Source of the DNA: Promethearchaeota archaeon
GTDB taxonomy: Archaea > Asgardarchaeota > Lokiarchaeia > Sigynarchaeales > SOKP01
Direction of reading: 5' to 3'
DNA: 9,021 nucleotides
Assembly (NCBI GenBank): GCA_014729315.1
Contig: WJKD01000034.1
Location: 1 to 9,021, forward strand
Made by a program: the position numbers and the translations under genes. Below, one piece after another: positions 1-6,925 of this stretch. Position 1 is the stretch's first letter, and the number at the start of each line of letters is the position of its first letter. Below the pieces are notes generated by a model. It was given only the letters and a program-made list of their open reading frames with translations. It ran no database searches and was not told the origin of the DNA.

Positions 1-489
1 AGGTCCTCTAAATTTTGTTCGATAATTAGACCTTTTACTGGATTAGAAGATGAAATCAACAATGTAAGACTTCAATTGGTTAATTTGAAGAATTATGTGA
101 GAGTTTTCACGCCCTTTGAAATCCTTACATATTTACGCTTAAAGGATGCCTTATATACACAACTTATAATCCTTTATTCCCTCTTTGAATTTCATCGAAC
201 TAAAGGAACAAGTAGAGGATCGTATTTAGTAATTAGAAATCAGCTCGAAAAAGAGTTAGGAGAGAGGTATGTAATTCCTCCTAAAGATCTTCAAGATTTC
301 AAATTCATTATTGGTAAAAAGAAATTTACCAATAAAATTCAAACCATAGAATTAAAATCAGGTTTAGGTCTTGATCCTTCGGATTTTAATTTTGAAGTTG
401 ATTACCAAGAAGTAAGAAGCATTCCAAGCAATTTTGGTTGGTTCGAAACAACTTGGAGGGATTTTAAAAATAAAAAAGTTTTTGGTTAG
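1..489 (+). CDS. C-terminal part of a probable FAD-dependent oxidoreductase (5' end outside window)
   Basis: The frame is open from base 1 to the TAG at 487-489, so this is the last 162 codons of a longer gene. A TTG at 76 is only an internal codon, because the frame continues upstream of it with no stop. The visible part looks like the C-terminal region of flavoproteins related to succinate dehydrogenase/fumarate reductase. It has a helical stretch followed by GTSRGSYLV, then a beta-rich tail with EVRSIPSN and finally WFETTWRDF near the end. From memory, SRGSYL followed by a terminal WFE-x2-WR motif marks one subgroup of these FAD-dependent oxidoreductases; no search was run. The FAD-binding N-terminus is not in the window, so cofactor and substrate cannot be checked. 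It converges on the symporter gene with a 4-base overlap of stop codons. It may belong to the neighbouring sugar-catabolism cluster, but the opposite orientation leaves that open. Confidence 0.62.
   Translation, partial: RSSKFCSIIRPFTGLEDEINNVRLQLVNLKNYVRVFTPFEILTYLRLKDALYTQLIILYSLFEFHRTKGTSRGSYLVIRNQLEKELGERYVIPPKDLQDFKFIIGKKKFTNKIQTIELKSGLGLDPSDFNFEVDYQEVRSIPSNFGWFETTWRDFKNKKVFG
461..480 (-). terminator. T-rich stretch after the symporter gene
   Basis: Just past the symporter stop, the minus strand reads a run of six T, an A, then five T (AACTTTTTTATTTTTAAAAT). Archaeal RNA polymerase can terminate at such T-runs without a hairpin. The tract lies inside the 3' end of the converging flavoprotein gene, so it also encodes the Lys/Asn-rich tail of that protein, and its T-richness may simply reflect this. 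Confidence 0.35.
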
Positions 490-1907
490 GAAAGGGGTTT
501 TGTTTCCAATTTTTTAGATTGTATTATGCTCAATTGCTTTTTCATTTCTTTTGTCTCTTTAGACGAAGGATAGAAGTATAGCGAAATTAAACCAACAATT
601 ATCAACATTAGGAAAGGAAAAAGGCCCATAATAAGTCTTATACCCAATAAAGCTTCAGCAGTTTGCGGATAATGCGTGACTTGACCCGTTGAAGGACTTA
701 CGGTGTCCTTTACAAAACCAGTCACGAGTAATGTGGTTGCTAATATTGCCTGTGCTAATCCTATTGCGGGCTTAGTAAGCAGCGAGTGTGTTCCAAAAAA
801 CATCGCTTCTCTCCTTCTATTGGTCCGAATTTCGTCGTAATCAGCAGCTTCTACGGTCATCACATTGTTAACGATAAATGGTCCAGCGATTCCAAAACCC
901 GCTAAGGCTAAAGTAGCAGCAACCTGCCAATACTCTTGAGCAAATAATAATCCAAGCATTCCAAAGGCGTAAATTATCGTAGAAATGTAAGCTGTAGTCC
1001 GAATCCCGTGTTTAGATTGGAATTTCGCAAACATTATAAATCCGGGAATATTGGCTAATAGAAAGAAGAGCATTAATAATATCGCATTCCATCCCGTTGC
1101 TCCGAGAATGAAGGTAGCGTAAAAAATAACATTCGCTAAAAGTATCGCTCCTGTAAATTCTATCGCAAAATACCAACCACACGCAGCTAAAAACGTACGA
1201 TTCTTAACGCTCGCTTTGAGGGCAGTAATTAAGTTTAAAGGAGTTTCAACTGGTGGTATTGATCTTTCTTTGATGAAAAATCCCGGAACTAGTAGTGCAG
1301 TCAATCCAATCAGCCCCCCGATAACTATAAAAGTCTGGAAGACGTAAAGGTTTTCTTTAACTAATAATGGTACACCAAGTCCAACTGCGTTGCCCAAAAG
1401 TCCTAAAACCATTGCAAGGGTATTAATTGACGCTCGCTCGGTTGTATCGTAAGACAATTCCCCTAGCAACGAGTTATAACTATTAGCTACTATCGTATAA
1501 CAACCGTCAAACACCAAAATCCATATAGAGAACCAGATAATTAACGAGAATTCCGTGTTAACCAAGGGAAAGAAGAGGAACACATTTGCTACAAACCAAA
1601 TAGGCGATACAAACCTAATGTACGGAACTCGTCTGCCCCATTTCGTCCTCGTATTGTCGGAGGCCCATCCAAAAATTGGATCGTTTATAGCATTCCATAA
1701 ATTATAGAATACAAGCATAACTATGGAATAGGCTATGTTGTCTACCCCCATTATGTTTAACCAGAACCAAGCAGTTGAACCCGCTTGAGTAGAATTATAT
1801 ATCTGAGTGCCAAACATTCCACTCGCAAAAGTAAATTTCTTTTTAAGAGGAACTTTTTGGCTTATATTTCCCCCAATTTTTAAATTTTTTTGGTTTTTGG
1901 TTGCCAT
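486..1907 (-). CDS. GPH-family (glycoside-pentoside-hexuronide) sugar symporter, MFS superfamily
   Basis: A 473-residue polytopic membrane protein whose length and hydrophobic pattern fit the usual 12-helix MFS fold. The family signature lies in the loop after the second helix: D76-P77, G80, D84, K89, G91-R92-R93 and P95, matching the MelB-type pattern NDPxxGWxxDxTRTxxGRR. Two more conserved GPH regions are visible, GELSYDTTERAS (149-160) and ADYDEIRTNRRREAMF (355-370). Family members move melibiose, xylosides, pentosides or glucuronides with H+ or Na+. The substrate cannot be read from the sequence. The gene is divergent from the lyase-like gene across 208 bases, which suggests joint control and import of that enzyme's substrate. 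The ATG at 1907 has no Shine-Dalgarno sequence (GTCTCCACGAAAATG). The first 20 or so residues are polar and cytoplasmic. The stop codon overlaps that of the converging gene. Confidence 0.93.
   Translation of the reverse strand: MATKNQKNLKIGGNISQKVPLKKKFTFASGMFGTQIYNSTQAGSTAWFWLNIMGVDNIAYSIVMLVFYNLWNAINDPIFGWASDNTRTKWGRRVPYIRFVSPIWFVANVFLFFPLVNTEFSLIIWFSIWILVFDGCYTIVANSYNSLLGELSYDTTERASINTLAMVLGLLGNAVGLGVPLLVKENLYVFQTFIVIGGLIGLTALLVPGFFIKERSIPPVETPLNLITALKASVKNRTFLAACGWYFAIEFTGAILLANVIFYATFILGATGWNAILLMLFFLLANIPGFIMFAKFQSKHGIRTTAYISTIIYAFGMLGLLFAQEYWQVAATLALAGFGIAGPFIVNNVMTVEAADYDEIRTNRRREAMFFGTHSLLTKPAIGLAQAILATTLLVTGFVKDTVSPSTGQVTHYPQTAEALLGIRLIMGLFPFLMLIIVGLISLYFYPSSKETKEMKKQLSIIQSKKLETKPLS
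489..515 (+). terminator. Weak hairpin plus T-run after the flavoprotein gene
   Basis: GGAAA (489-493) can pair with TTTCC (503-507) across a 9-base loop. AA and six T follow (510-515). The element begins at the last base of the flavoprotein stop codon. The stem has only five pairs, so the T-run may be the working part. The same bases encode the last residues of the symporter on the other strand. Confidence 0.35.
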
Positions 1908-1946
1908 TTTCGTGGAGACGACGAATGTCCAAATTAGTTTTCTTAT

Positions 1947-1958
1947 ACAAATATTTGT
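1947..1958. promoter_or_regulatory. Perfect 12-bp palindrome, candidate operator of the symporter gene
   Basis: ACAAATATTTGT is a perfect 12-base palindrome, 39 bases upstream of the symporter ATG. It lies just downstream of the TTTTATA box at 1967-1973, around where transcription would be expected to start. A repressor bound there would block initiation. Short AT palindromes are common in such DNA, so this is suggestive only. Confidence 0.3.
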
Positions 1959-1966
1959 TGATTCAG

Positions 1967-1973
1967 TATAAAA
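1967..1973 (-). promoter_or_regulatory. TATA-like box upstream of the symporter gene
   Basis: The minus strand reads AGTTTTATACTG, with TTTTATA centred 63 bases upstream of the symporter ATG. This is close to the archaeal TATA consensus. A start about 25 bases downstream would leave a leader of roughly 40 bases. It lies seven to thirteen bases downstream of the ATARRATTAG copy at 1980-1989. Confidence 0.4.
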
Positions 1974-1979
1974 CTTTAT

Positions 1980-1989
1980 CTAATTCTAT
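1980..1989 (-). promoter_or_regulatory. ATARRATTAG element, copy upstream of the symporter gene
   Basis: Read toward the symporter, the minus strand is ATAGAATTAG, ending 72 bases before the ATG. It is an exact inverted copy of 2034-2043, which is also 72 bases from the start codon of the divergent gene. The pair's centre coincides with the midpoint of the intergenic region. It could be an operator half of a shared regulator or a core promoter element. Confidence 0.45.
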
Positions 1990-2033
1990 TAATCAAGTAA
2001 GTTCAGACTTTTTTTAAATCAAATATACGTCTG

Positions 2034-2043
2034 ATAGAATTAG
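2034..2043 (+). promoter_or_regulatory. ATARRATTAG element, copy upstream of the lyase-like gene
   Basis: ATAGAATTAG on the plus strand ends 72 bases before the ATG at 2116. It is identical in sequence, orientation relative to its gene and distance to the copy serving the divergent symporter. No convincing TATA box was found between this element and the gene; the nearest AT-rich stretch is around 2080-2090. Confidence 0.45.
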
Positions 2044-2115
2044 TTTTGTTGTCATCTTTTTTAGCTTTAGATTATTCAAATAAAATAATAACATACAATC
2101 TATTTTCCTAGCAAA

Positions 2116-4197
2116 ATGAAGTCCAAAAATCAGAATAAAAAAGGTCGAATTTATCCTAGAAGAGATACAAAACCCGATAAGAATAATCCAAGACCGGGTT
2201 CCGATCATTACACTTACGAACCGTTTAAAAAATCATATGAGGAACGAAGAAATTCTGTTTTAAACAACTATGTACCAGTATATACGAACGAATTACTCAG
2301 TCAAACCGCTCTTGCGTATCTAGGAAAGAAAGGAAAAGTATCGGATAAAATTATAGATCTATATGTTACGAGGTTAGACGATAGATACGATTGTGCTGAT
2401 TTTTTTGCCATCCACATTATTCTTGCACTTTATATAAATAAAACACATCAATTTCTGACCTCAGAGCAGTTTAATAAGTTGCGCGAAGTTCTTTTAAATT
2501 TTAAATATTGGGCAGATGAGCCCGGACATAATCAAATGATTATGTACACAGAAAATCATCAAATTTTATTTCATGCGATAGAATATTTAGCAGGACAGAT
2601 GTTTTCTCAAGAAATTTTTAAAAATAACGCGAAAACGGGTGCTTGGCATCGCGAACATGCCCGCAACTTAGCCTTAACTTGGATGGAACGCAGGGCTAAA
2701 TGGGGTTTTACCGAATGGTCCTCTAATGTTTATTTCGAAAAAGATGTCGAAGCTCTGTCGCTCCTAGCAGAATATTCTGAAGATCAAGAATTTACTAAAT
2801 CGGCAGCGATCTTATTAGATATAGTTCTTTTAGAAATCGCTTTCAATCAGTTCTATGGATTTCATGCTTCAACACACGGTCGAGCTTACGAAGATCAAAT
2901 ATTAGGCGGATGGGATTTCAACACGGCTTCATTAGTGAAGCTAGTGTGGGGTTTAGGGACATTCAACGAGGAAGGAATGACCGCCGCTTTAATCTTAGCT
3001 ACTGCTGAAAAATATGAGCCCTCCGACATAATAATTCGCATTGGCCAGCACACTCCCGAAACTTTTATTAACTACGAAAGAAACGGGATTCCACTCGATA
3101 TGTTAGAAAAATATGGTGTAAGTAAAAAGGATCTTGACGAGGTAAATTATATTTGGAGCATGGCGGCCTTTTCTTTGCCAGAAGTGATCGATCTTTTCGT
3201 AAAAGCTTGCGACAAGTGGAATTTGTGGGAACTTCCTTTTTTCGATTTTTTAGACGAACAACAGCGACAATTTCTACCAAGAGACGGAACGCTAGGACAA
3301 ATTACCAAAAAAATTAACATTGATTTCAATCGAACATATTTAGGAGAAGTAAACATGATTACTTATCGCACGCCAGACTACATGCTTAGTTCAGCCCAAG
3401 ATTATCGACCGGGCGGTATGGGATATCAGCAGCATATCTGGCAGGCAACTTTAAGTCCAAACGCAGTTGTATTTACAACAAATCCTGGCGATGCTATTAA
3501 TTGGCAAAATTCCATGAGCCCCGATAAGTTAGAGTATAAATACGTGAAAGAAGATGGAGAAAAAGAAGATTTAAATCACCTTCCCTCTTACTGGGCGGGA
3601 CAAAACAGACTGCCCCGAGTTGCTCAATATAAAAATATCTCGTTTATTCTATATAACATTAACACGAAAAAAGCTGTCGGCGAATCAAATGTGTATAAAT
3701 ACACTCACGCATTTTTTCCGCAGTGGGCTTTTGACGAGATTTTAGAAAAAGATGGATGGATATTTGCAAAATTGAAAGATGGATATATCGGTTTGTACTC
3801 TGCTCTTCCATATTATTGGAAGAATCCGAATAGTGAGTTCGCACACGATGTTGTTGCCGAGGGAACTAAGAATCTATGGATTTGTCACATGGGTAATAAA
3901 AACCAATATGATAGTTTTGAAAATTTTGTAGATGAAATATTAAATTCTGAATTAATAGTTAAAGTTAAGGAGTTGGAGTTAATCTATTCGGCTCCTCAAG
4001 CGGGAAAAATCTCGTTTTCTTGGACGAGACCTTTGACCGTAGACGGAAAAAAAATTCCATTATCTAACTATAAGCGGATCGATAATAAATATTGTAAATC
4101 TGAGTTTAACTCGGGAAAATATGTTGTAGAAGACGGAGAAGAACGGCTAACTATAGACATAATCAAGAACATTAGAGAAATTGAAAAAATTAGGTAA
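2116..4197 (+). CDS. Lyase-like two-domain protein, probably cytoplasmic (polysaccharide-lyase / heparinase II/III-like architecture suspected)
   Basis: A 693-residue protein that is certainly a gene, but whose function is inferred. The N-terminus is basic and polar with no hydrophobic stretch, so no signal peptide: the protein should stay in the cytoplasm. Residues about 60-380 are helix-rich, as in an alpha/alpha toroid, with conserved-looking patches DEPGHNQM (134-141), TENHQILFH (145-153) and GFHASTHGRAY (248-258). N147, H148, H250, H254, R256 and Y258 are candidate active-site residues, since Asn/His/Tyr/Arg sets serve alginate- and chondroitin-type lyases. Residues about 410-690 are beta-rich, with RPGGMGYQQHIWQA (431-444) and VVFTTNPGD (451-459), resembling the C-terminal beta-sandwich of heparinase II/III-like enzymes. 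The patches recall a widespread uncharacterised bacterial family, but I cannot name a CAZy family. Divergence from a GPH symporter supports a role on an imported oligosaccharide. The start lacks a Shine-Dalgarno sequence. A glycoside hydrolase with a toroid fold is the main alternative. Confidence 0.6.
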   Translation: MKSKNQNKKGRIYPRRDTKPDKNNPRPGSDHYTYEPFKKSYEERRNSVLNNYVPVYTNELLSQTALAYLGKKGKVSDKIIDLYVTRLDDRYDCADFFAIHIILALYINKTHQFLTSEQFNKLREVLLNFKYWADEPGHNQMIMYTENHQILFHAIEYLAGQMFSQEIFKNNAKTGAWHREHARNLALTWMERRAKWGFTEWSSNVYFEKDVEALSLLAEYSEDQEFTKSAAILLDIVLLEIAFNQFYGFHASTHGRAYEDQILGGWDFNTASLVKLVWGLGTFNEEGMTAALILATAEKYEPSDIIIRIGQHTPETFINYERNGIPLDMLEKYGVSKKDLDEVNYIWSMAAFSLPEVIDLFVKACDKWNLWELPFFDFLDEQQRQFLPRDGTLGQITKKINIDFNRTYLGEVNMITYRTPDYMLSSAQDYRPGGMGYQQHIWQATLSPNAVVFTTNPGDAINWQNSMSPDKLEYKYVKEDGEKEDLNHLPSYWAGQNRLPRVAQYKNISFILYNINTKKAVGESNVYKYTHAFFPQWAFDEILEKDGWIFAKLKDGYIGLYSALPYYWKNPNSEFAHDVVAEGTKNLWICHMGNKNQYDSFENFVDEILNSELIVKVKELELIYSAPQAGKISFSWTRPLTVDGKKIPLSNYKRIDNKYCKSEFNSGKYVVEDGEERLTIDIIKNIREIEKIR

Positions 4198-4215
4198 AAA
4201 CCAAGAAGCAAAATT
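4184..4215 (-). terminator. T-rich tract after the OYE/Gfo operon
   Basis: Downstream of the flavoprotein stop, the minus strand carries repeated T-runs (AATTTT, GGTTTTTACC, AATTTTTT). This suits archaeal T-run termination of the leftward operon. The tract overlaps the 3' end of the converging lyase-like gene, so transcription from the two sides may interfere. Confidence 0.35.
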
Positions 4216-4250
4216 CCTCCTTAGAGAGCAGAAAATACTATAATTATCGA

Positions 4251-4271
4251 TTTTATTTCTCATTTCTTTTA
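4251..4271 (+). terminator. T-rich tract after the lyase-like gene
   Basis: The plus strand has a pyrimidine-rich stretch (TTTTATTTCTCATTTCTTTT) 53 bases after the stop at 4195-4197. It could end transcription of the lyase-like gene. It overlaps the 3' coding end of the converging flavoprotein, so it may only reflect that protein's Lys/Asn-rich tail. Confidence 0.3.
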
Positions 4272-5638
4272 TACTGAGGATCTCTAATAACGCATCCCGT
4301 ATTTTTGCCTTCTCTCATTAATTGAGAACATTGCGAACAAGTAATGCATACTTTGTTTTTATCGAGGCGACCATCTTTGAACAATTGTTTCGGAAATTTG
4401 GGATTTGCGAACGCCATTCTTCCAAAACCGCTTATGTCAACTTTTTTCTCCCGAATCATTGCCGCTGCTAAAAATCCGCCGAATTGCCTTAAATAAGAAT
4501 ACCCAGAGCCTATAACTATTAGATCCTCGGGAATTATGTTTTTAATTTCTGAAGTCATCTTTACAATTCGATTTATGCTGACTAAAGGATGCTCGTCGGG
4601 AAGTCTTTTTCCTTTTATAGGAGCATCGAAAGGTCTTGTAAGTTGGGGCTTATAATGAGGATTTCCGGCGGTAAGATTAATTAGCCTAACTCCGTTCTCA
4701 TATAACAAATTTATTAGTTTTAAAGGTTCTGATAAATCCATTGGTGCCGGAAATTCCTTACTTTCTTCCTCAACAACTCCAAAACCATATGGATATGTTA
4801 TTCCATCGTAAGCTCCTATTCGTGTCGTTAAGAAAAACTTATCTGAACTTTTAATCAATCGTGTTGATTTTTTAATGATATTTAATAAGAATTTAGCCCT
4901 ATTTTTGAGAGATTCTCCCCCATAAGAGGAATTTTCACGGGTTCTAGCCTCTAATAAATCCCATACTAAATATCCATGACAGGCTTTTATGTCAACGCCA
5001 TCAAATCCTGCATTCTTAGCAAGCTGCACCTTCCCAACCCATTGACTTTCTAAAACCTTTAACTCGTCGTCAGAGATTATGTGACCTGCTCTCTCCGAAT
5101 CATCTGAAGCGTTATCCAAGTGAGGATTATTAAAAGCCCTAATCGGATGCATTTTATTTTCTTTCTTAGAATACCTCCCCGAATGATTTAGCTGTAATAT
5201 GAGAATACACTCTTCGTTAAATCCTAGGGATTTCAAAGTTTTATTACAATTACCTCGGATTAACGAAACGAATTTATTAAACTCTGTTATGTTTTCTTCT
5301 CTTAATGACAATTGATGAGGATTAGATTTACCATTTTCTGATACCGCCGTAGCTTCTACCCAAATTAGTCCCGCACCGCTATTAGCATATCTTAAATATC
5401 TTCTCATAGTTAATTCTCCTGGACTGCCGTTTAAAGTAGCGTCGAAGCCCTCCATTGGTTGGATAGATAATCTATTCGGAATGTTTAAATATAGTGTTTT
5501 TATAGGCTTTTTTAAGATGTCTACTTCGGTATCAAATGTTAAATCTAAATTTAACCTCTTTACTTCTTTTTTAAGTTCATCTAAATTTTTATAGCTAAAC
5601 GGTTTAAATCGCTTATGCGAATTATCCTTTTTCTTCAT
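4253..5638 (-). CDS. Old Yellow Enzyme-family NADH:flavin oxidoreductase with C-terminal Fe-S cysteines
   Basis: A 461-residue FMN-dependent TIM-barrel enzyme of the OYE / 2,4-dienoyl-CoA reductase family, which reduces activated C=C bonds or related substrates. Landmarks in order: QPMEGFDA (60-67), GLIWVEATAV (90-99), LQLNHSGR (148-155), GVDIKACHGYL (214-224), ENSSYGGESLKNRAKF (235-250) and FGRMAFANP (405-413). H221 and Y223 fit the substrate-binding pair of the family. Near the end, C431, C434, C437 and C449 form a CX2CX2CX11C set. In E. coli FadH the 4Fe-4S ligands are spaced CX2CX3CX11C, so one residue is missing here. The chain stops 12 residues after the last cysteine, so the C-terminal NAD(P)/FAD domain of FadH is absent. 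There is an N-terminal extension of about 50 residues. The gene follows the Gfo/Idh/MocA gene after 42 bases and is clearly co-transcribed; GAAGGT at 5646-5651 lies 7 bases before its ATG. Confidence 0.94.
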   Translation of the reverse strand: MKKKDNSHKRFKPFSYKNLDELKKEVKRLNLDLTFDTEVDILKKPIKTLYLNIPNRLSIQPMEGFDATLNGSPGELTMRRYLRYANSGAGLIWVEATAVSENGKSNPHQLSLREENITEFNKFVSLIRGNCNKTLKSLGFNEECILILQLNHSGRYSKKENKMHPIRAFNNPHLDNASDDSERAGHIISDDELKVLESQWVGKVQLAKNAGFDGVDIKACHGYLVWDLLEARTRENSSYGGESLKNRAKFLLNIIKKSTRLIKSSDKFFLTTRIGAYDGITYPYGFGVVEEESKEFPAPMDLSEPLKLINLLYENGVRLINLTAGNPHYKPQLTRPFDAPIKGKRLPDEHPLVSINRIVKMTSEIKNIIPEDLIVIGSGYSYLRQFGGFLAAAMIREKKVDISGFGRMAFANPKFPKQLFKDGRLDKNKVCITCSQCSQLMREGKNTGCVIRDPQYKRNEK

Positions 5639-5645
5639 GCAAACA

Positions 5646-5651
5646 ACCTTC
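5646..5651 (-). promoter_or_regulatory. Shine-Dalgarno sequence of the OYE gene
   Basis: The minus strand reads GAGAAGGTTG, with GAAGGT 7 bases before the ATG at 5638. It supports that start. It is the only clear ribosome-binding site among the seven genes and belongs to the only clear operon-internal gene. Confidence 0.5.
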
Positions 5652-5680
5652 TCTTTTTCTTTCGATTTGTTAGATATAAT

Positions 5681-6910
5681 TTAAACTGAATTATTAGCCC
5701 ATTTCCCATCGTATTTAATTTTCATCCACGAGGGTTCATCTAGTTCGCTATTGTCGATTATTTTTTCCACTAATAAGGTGGCAATGGCTCCATCCTCGCC
5801 TCTGGCTGCTAAGTGTTCTAAACCAAATACTGGATGACGCATTCTTGTACCCCGAATGTGGTTTATAAAGTAATGCAGACCATCTAAAAACATATAATTT
5901 TTTCTTAATCTGATTTTTTCGCCTCTAAACAATCCGAATGTTTCAATTATCTTCATTGCATTAGAAATCGGATTTTCTCTATAAAGTGTTAAAGATTTGG
6001 GAGATTTAAATAAGCTAGTATTGGGATAATCTAACATGATGGCTCCCTTAATACCTCTAAAACACATTTTTAAACGAGCAATAAGCCACGCTTGAAAATC
6101 GTAAACTGATGTTCGGATGTAAGCTTGCGTATCGTTTTCAAAACGCAATATTCCTTTGGTGGTGTCGTCGTATCTTCCTTCTATGAGCGATGTTGAGGTC
6201 CCCATAACCGCTTTAACTTCTGATTCTAAGCAAAATCTTAGTAGATCCAAAACATGAGGAGCATGATCCAAAAAGATTCCGCCATATTTTCCCAAGGATT
6301 TATCTCGAAGGCTCCAGCCTCCAATTAGTTCGCCAAGATCTATTCCCGTGAATTGTTTTATCCTCTTAATAAAAGTTTTATATGGCTTTTTTGTTAAATT
6401 AGGGATATAAGTGGGCCAGTCTACTTCTACTTCGAAGATTTTTCCGATCACACCCTCATTTATTATTGCTTTAATTTTTTGAAACGCTGGAATAAATCTT
6501 TTTACTAAACCAACTTGCAAATAAACATTATACTTTTTACACATTTCCACGACATCCCAAGAACTAGTCGAATTTTCAGTCAATGGTTTTTCACAAAGTA
6601 TGTGAACGCCTTTCTTCGCTGCTTGGATAGTTAAGGGAGCGTGGGTCCAGGTTGGGGTATTTATTAATATTGCGTTTATATCCGCATTATCCAAAAGATC
6701 AAATCCGTCTTCATAACCTTTACAATCGTACTTTTCTGAATACTTTTTTAATAGCTTAGCGTTCTTTTCTGCTATTGCAACTAATTGAAAATTGTCCCTC
6801 TTAAGATATTTGGCAAACCATTTTTTATACCCTAAAGCAAAAACTTTACCCATCCCGATAATGCCAAGCTTTACTCGTTTTACCGGGTGGAACTCTTTTT
6901 GAGTGTTCAT
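5681..6910 (-). CDS. Gfo/Idh/MocA-family NAD(P)-dependent sugar oxidoreductase
   Basis: A 409-residue cytoplasmic dehydrogenase. The N-terminal Rossmann domain opens with KLGIIGMGKV (14-23), the dinucleotide-binding glycine loop. TPTWTHAPLTIQAA (85-98) and CEKPL (106-110) follow; K108 of the EKP motif is the usual catalytic lysine. The C-terminal substrate domain has YGGIFLDHAPHVLDLL (209-224), with D215 and H219 matching the family's Dx3H pair. Family members oxidise or reduce sugars, inositols and glycosides at a ring hydroxyl. The exact substrate and the choice of NAD or NADP cannot be read. At 409 residues it is somewhat longer than the common 330-390; extra sequence lies around 165-205, before the GG-x3-D motif. 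It is the first gene of a two-gene operon with the OYE homologue, which suggests paired redox steps. Its ATG has no strong Shine-Dalgarno sequence. Confidence 0.94.
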   Translation of the reverse strand: MNTQKEFHPVKRVKLGIIGMGKVFALGYKKWFAKYLKRDNFQLVAIAEKNAKLLKKYSEKYDCKGYEDGFDLLDNADINAILINTPTWTHAPLTIQAAKKGVHILCEKPLTENSTSSWDVVEMCKKYNVYLQVGLVKRFIPAFQKIKAIINEGVIGKIFEVEVDWPTYIPNLTKKPYKTFIKRIKQFTGIDLGELIGGWSLRDKSLGKYGGIFLDHAPHVLDLLRFCLESEVKAVMGTSTSLIEGRYDDTTKGILRFENDTQAYIRTSVYDFQAWLIARLKMCFRGIKGAIMLDYPNTSLFKSPKSLTLYRENPISNAMKIIETFGLFRGEKIRLRKNYMFLDGLHYFINHIRGTRMRHPVFGLEHLAARGEDGAIATLLVEKIIDNSELDEPSWMKIKYDGKWANNSV

Positions 6911-6925
6911 CGTTTCTCTTATCGG

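Noticed and set aside
440..449. GGTTCGAAAC resembling a tRNA T-loop
   Set aside because: No matching acceptor, D or anticodon arms; it lies in frame in the flavoprotein C-terminus, encoding GWFETT.
76..489. Complete small gene starting at TTG 76
   Set aside because: The frame is open to base 1 and the upstream codons read as normal protein, so the gene begins outside the window.
2014..2208. 64-codon minus-strand frame with hydrophobic stretches across the divergent promoter region
   Set aside because: It overlaps the start of the lyase-like gene and both the intergenic element and its flanks; its hydrophobicity follows from being antisense to Lys/Asn-rich codons.
3068..3844. Several minus-strand frames of 61-70 codons inside the lyase-like gene
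   Set aside because: Low-complexity shadows with no start signals and no family resemblance; the opposite strand codes throughout.
4068..4211. 47-codon minus-strand frame starting at TTG with AAGGAGG four bases upstream and a transmembrane-like N-terminus
   Set aside because: It is antisense to the 3' end of the lyase-like gene, the spacing is short, and other lead genes here do not use such a site. Probably chance, though the AAGGAGG match is good.
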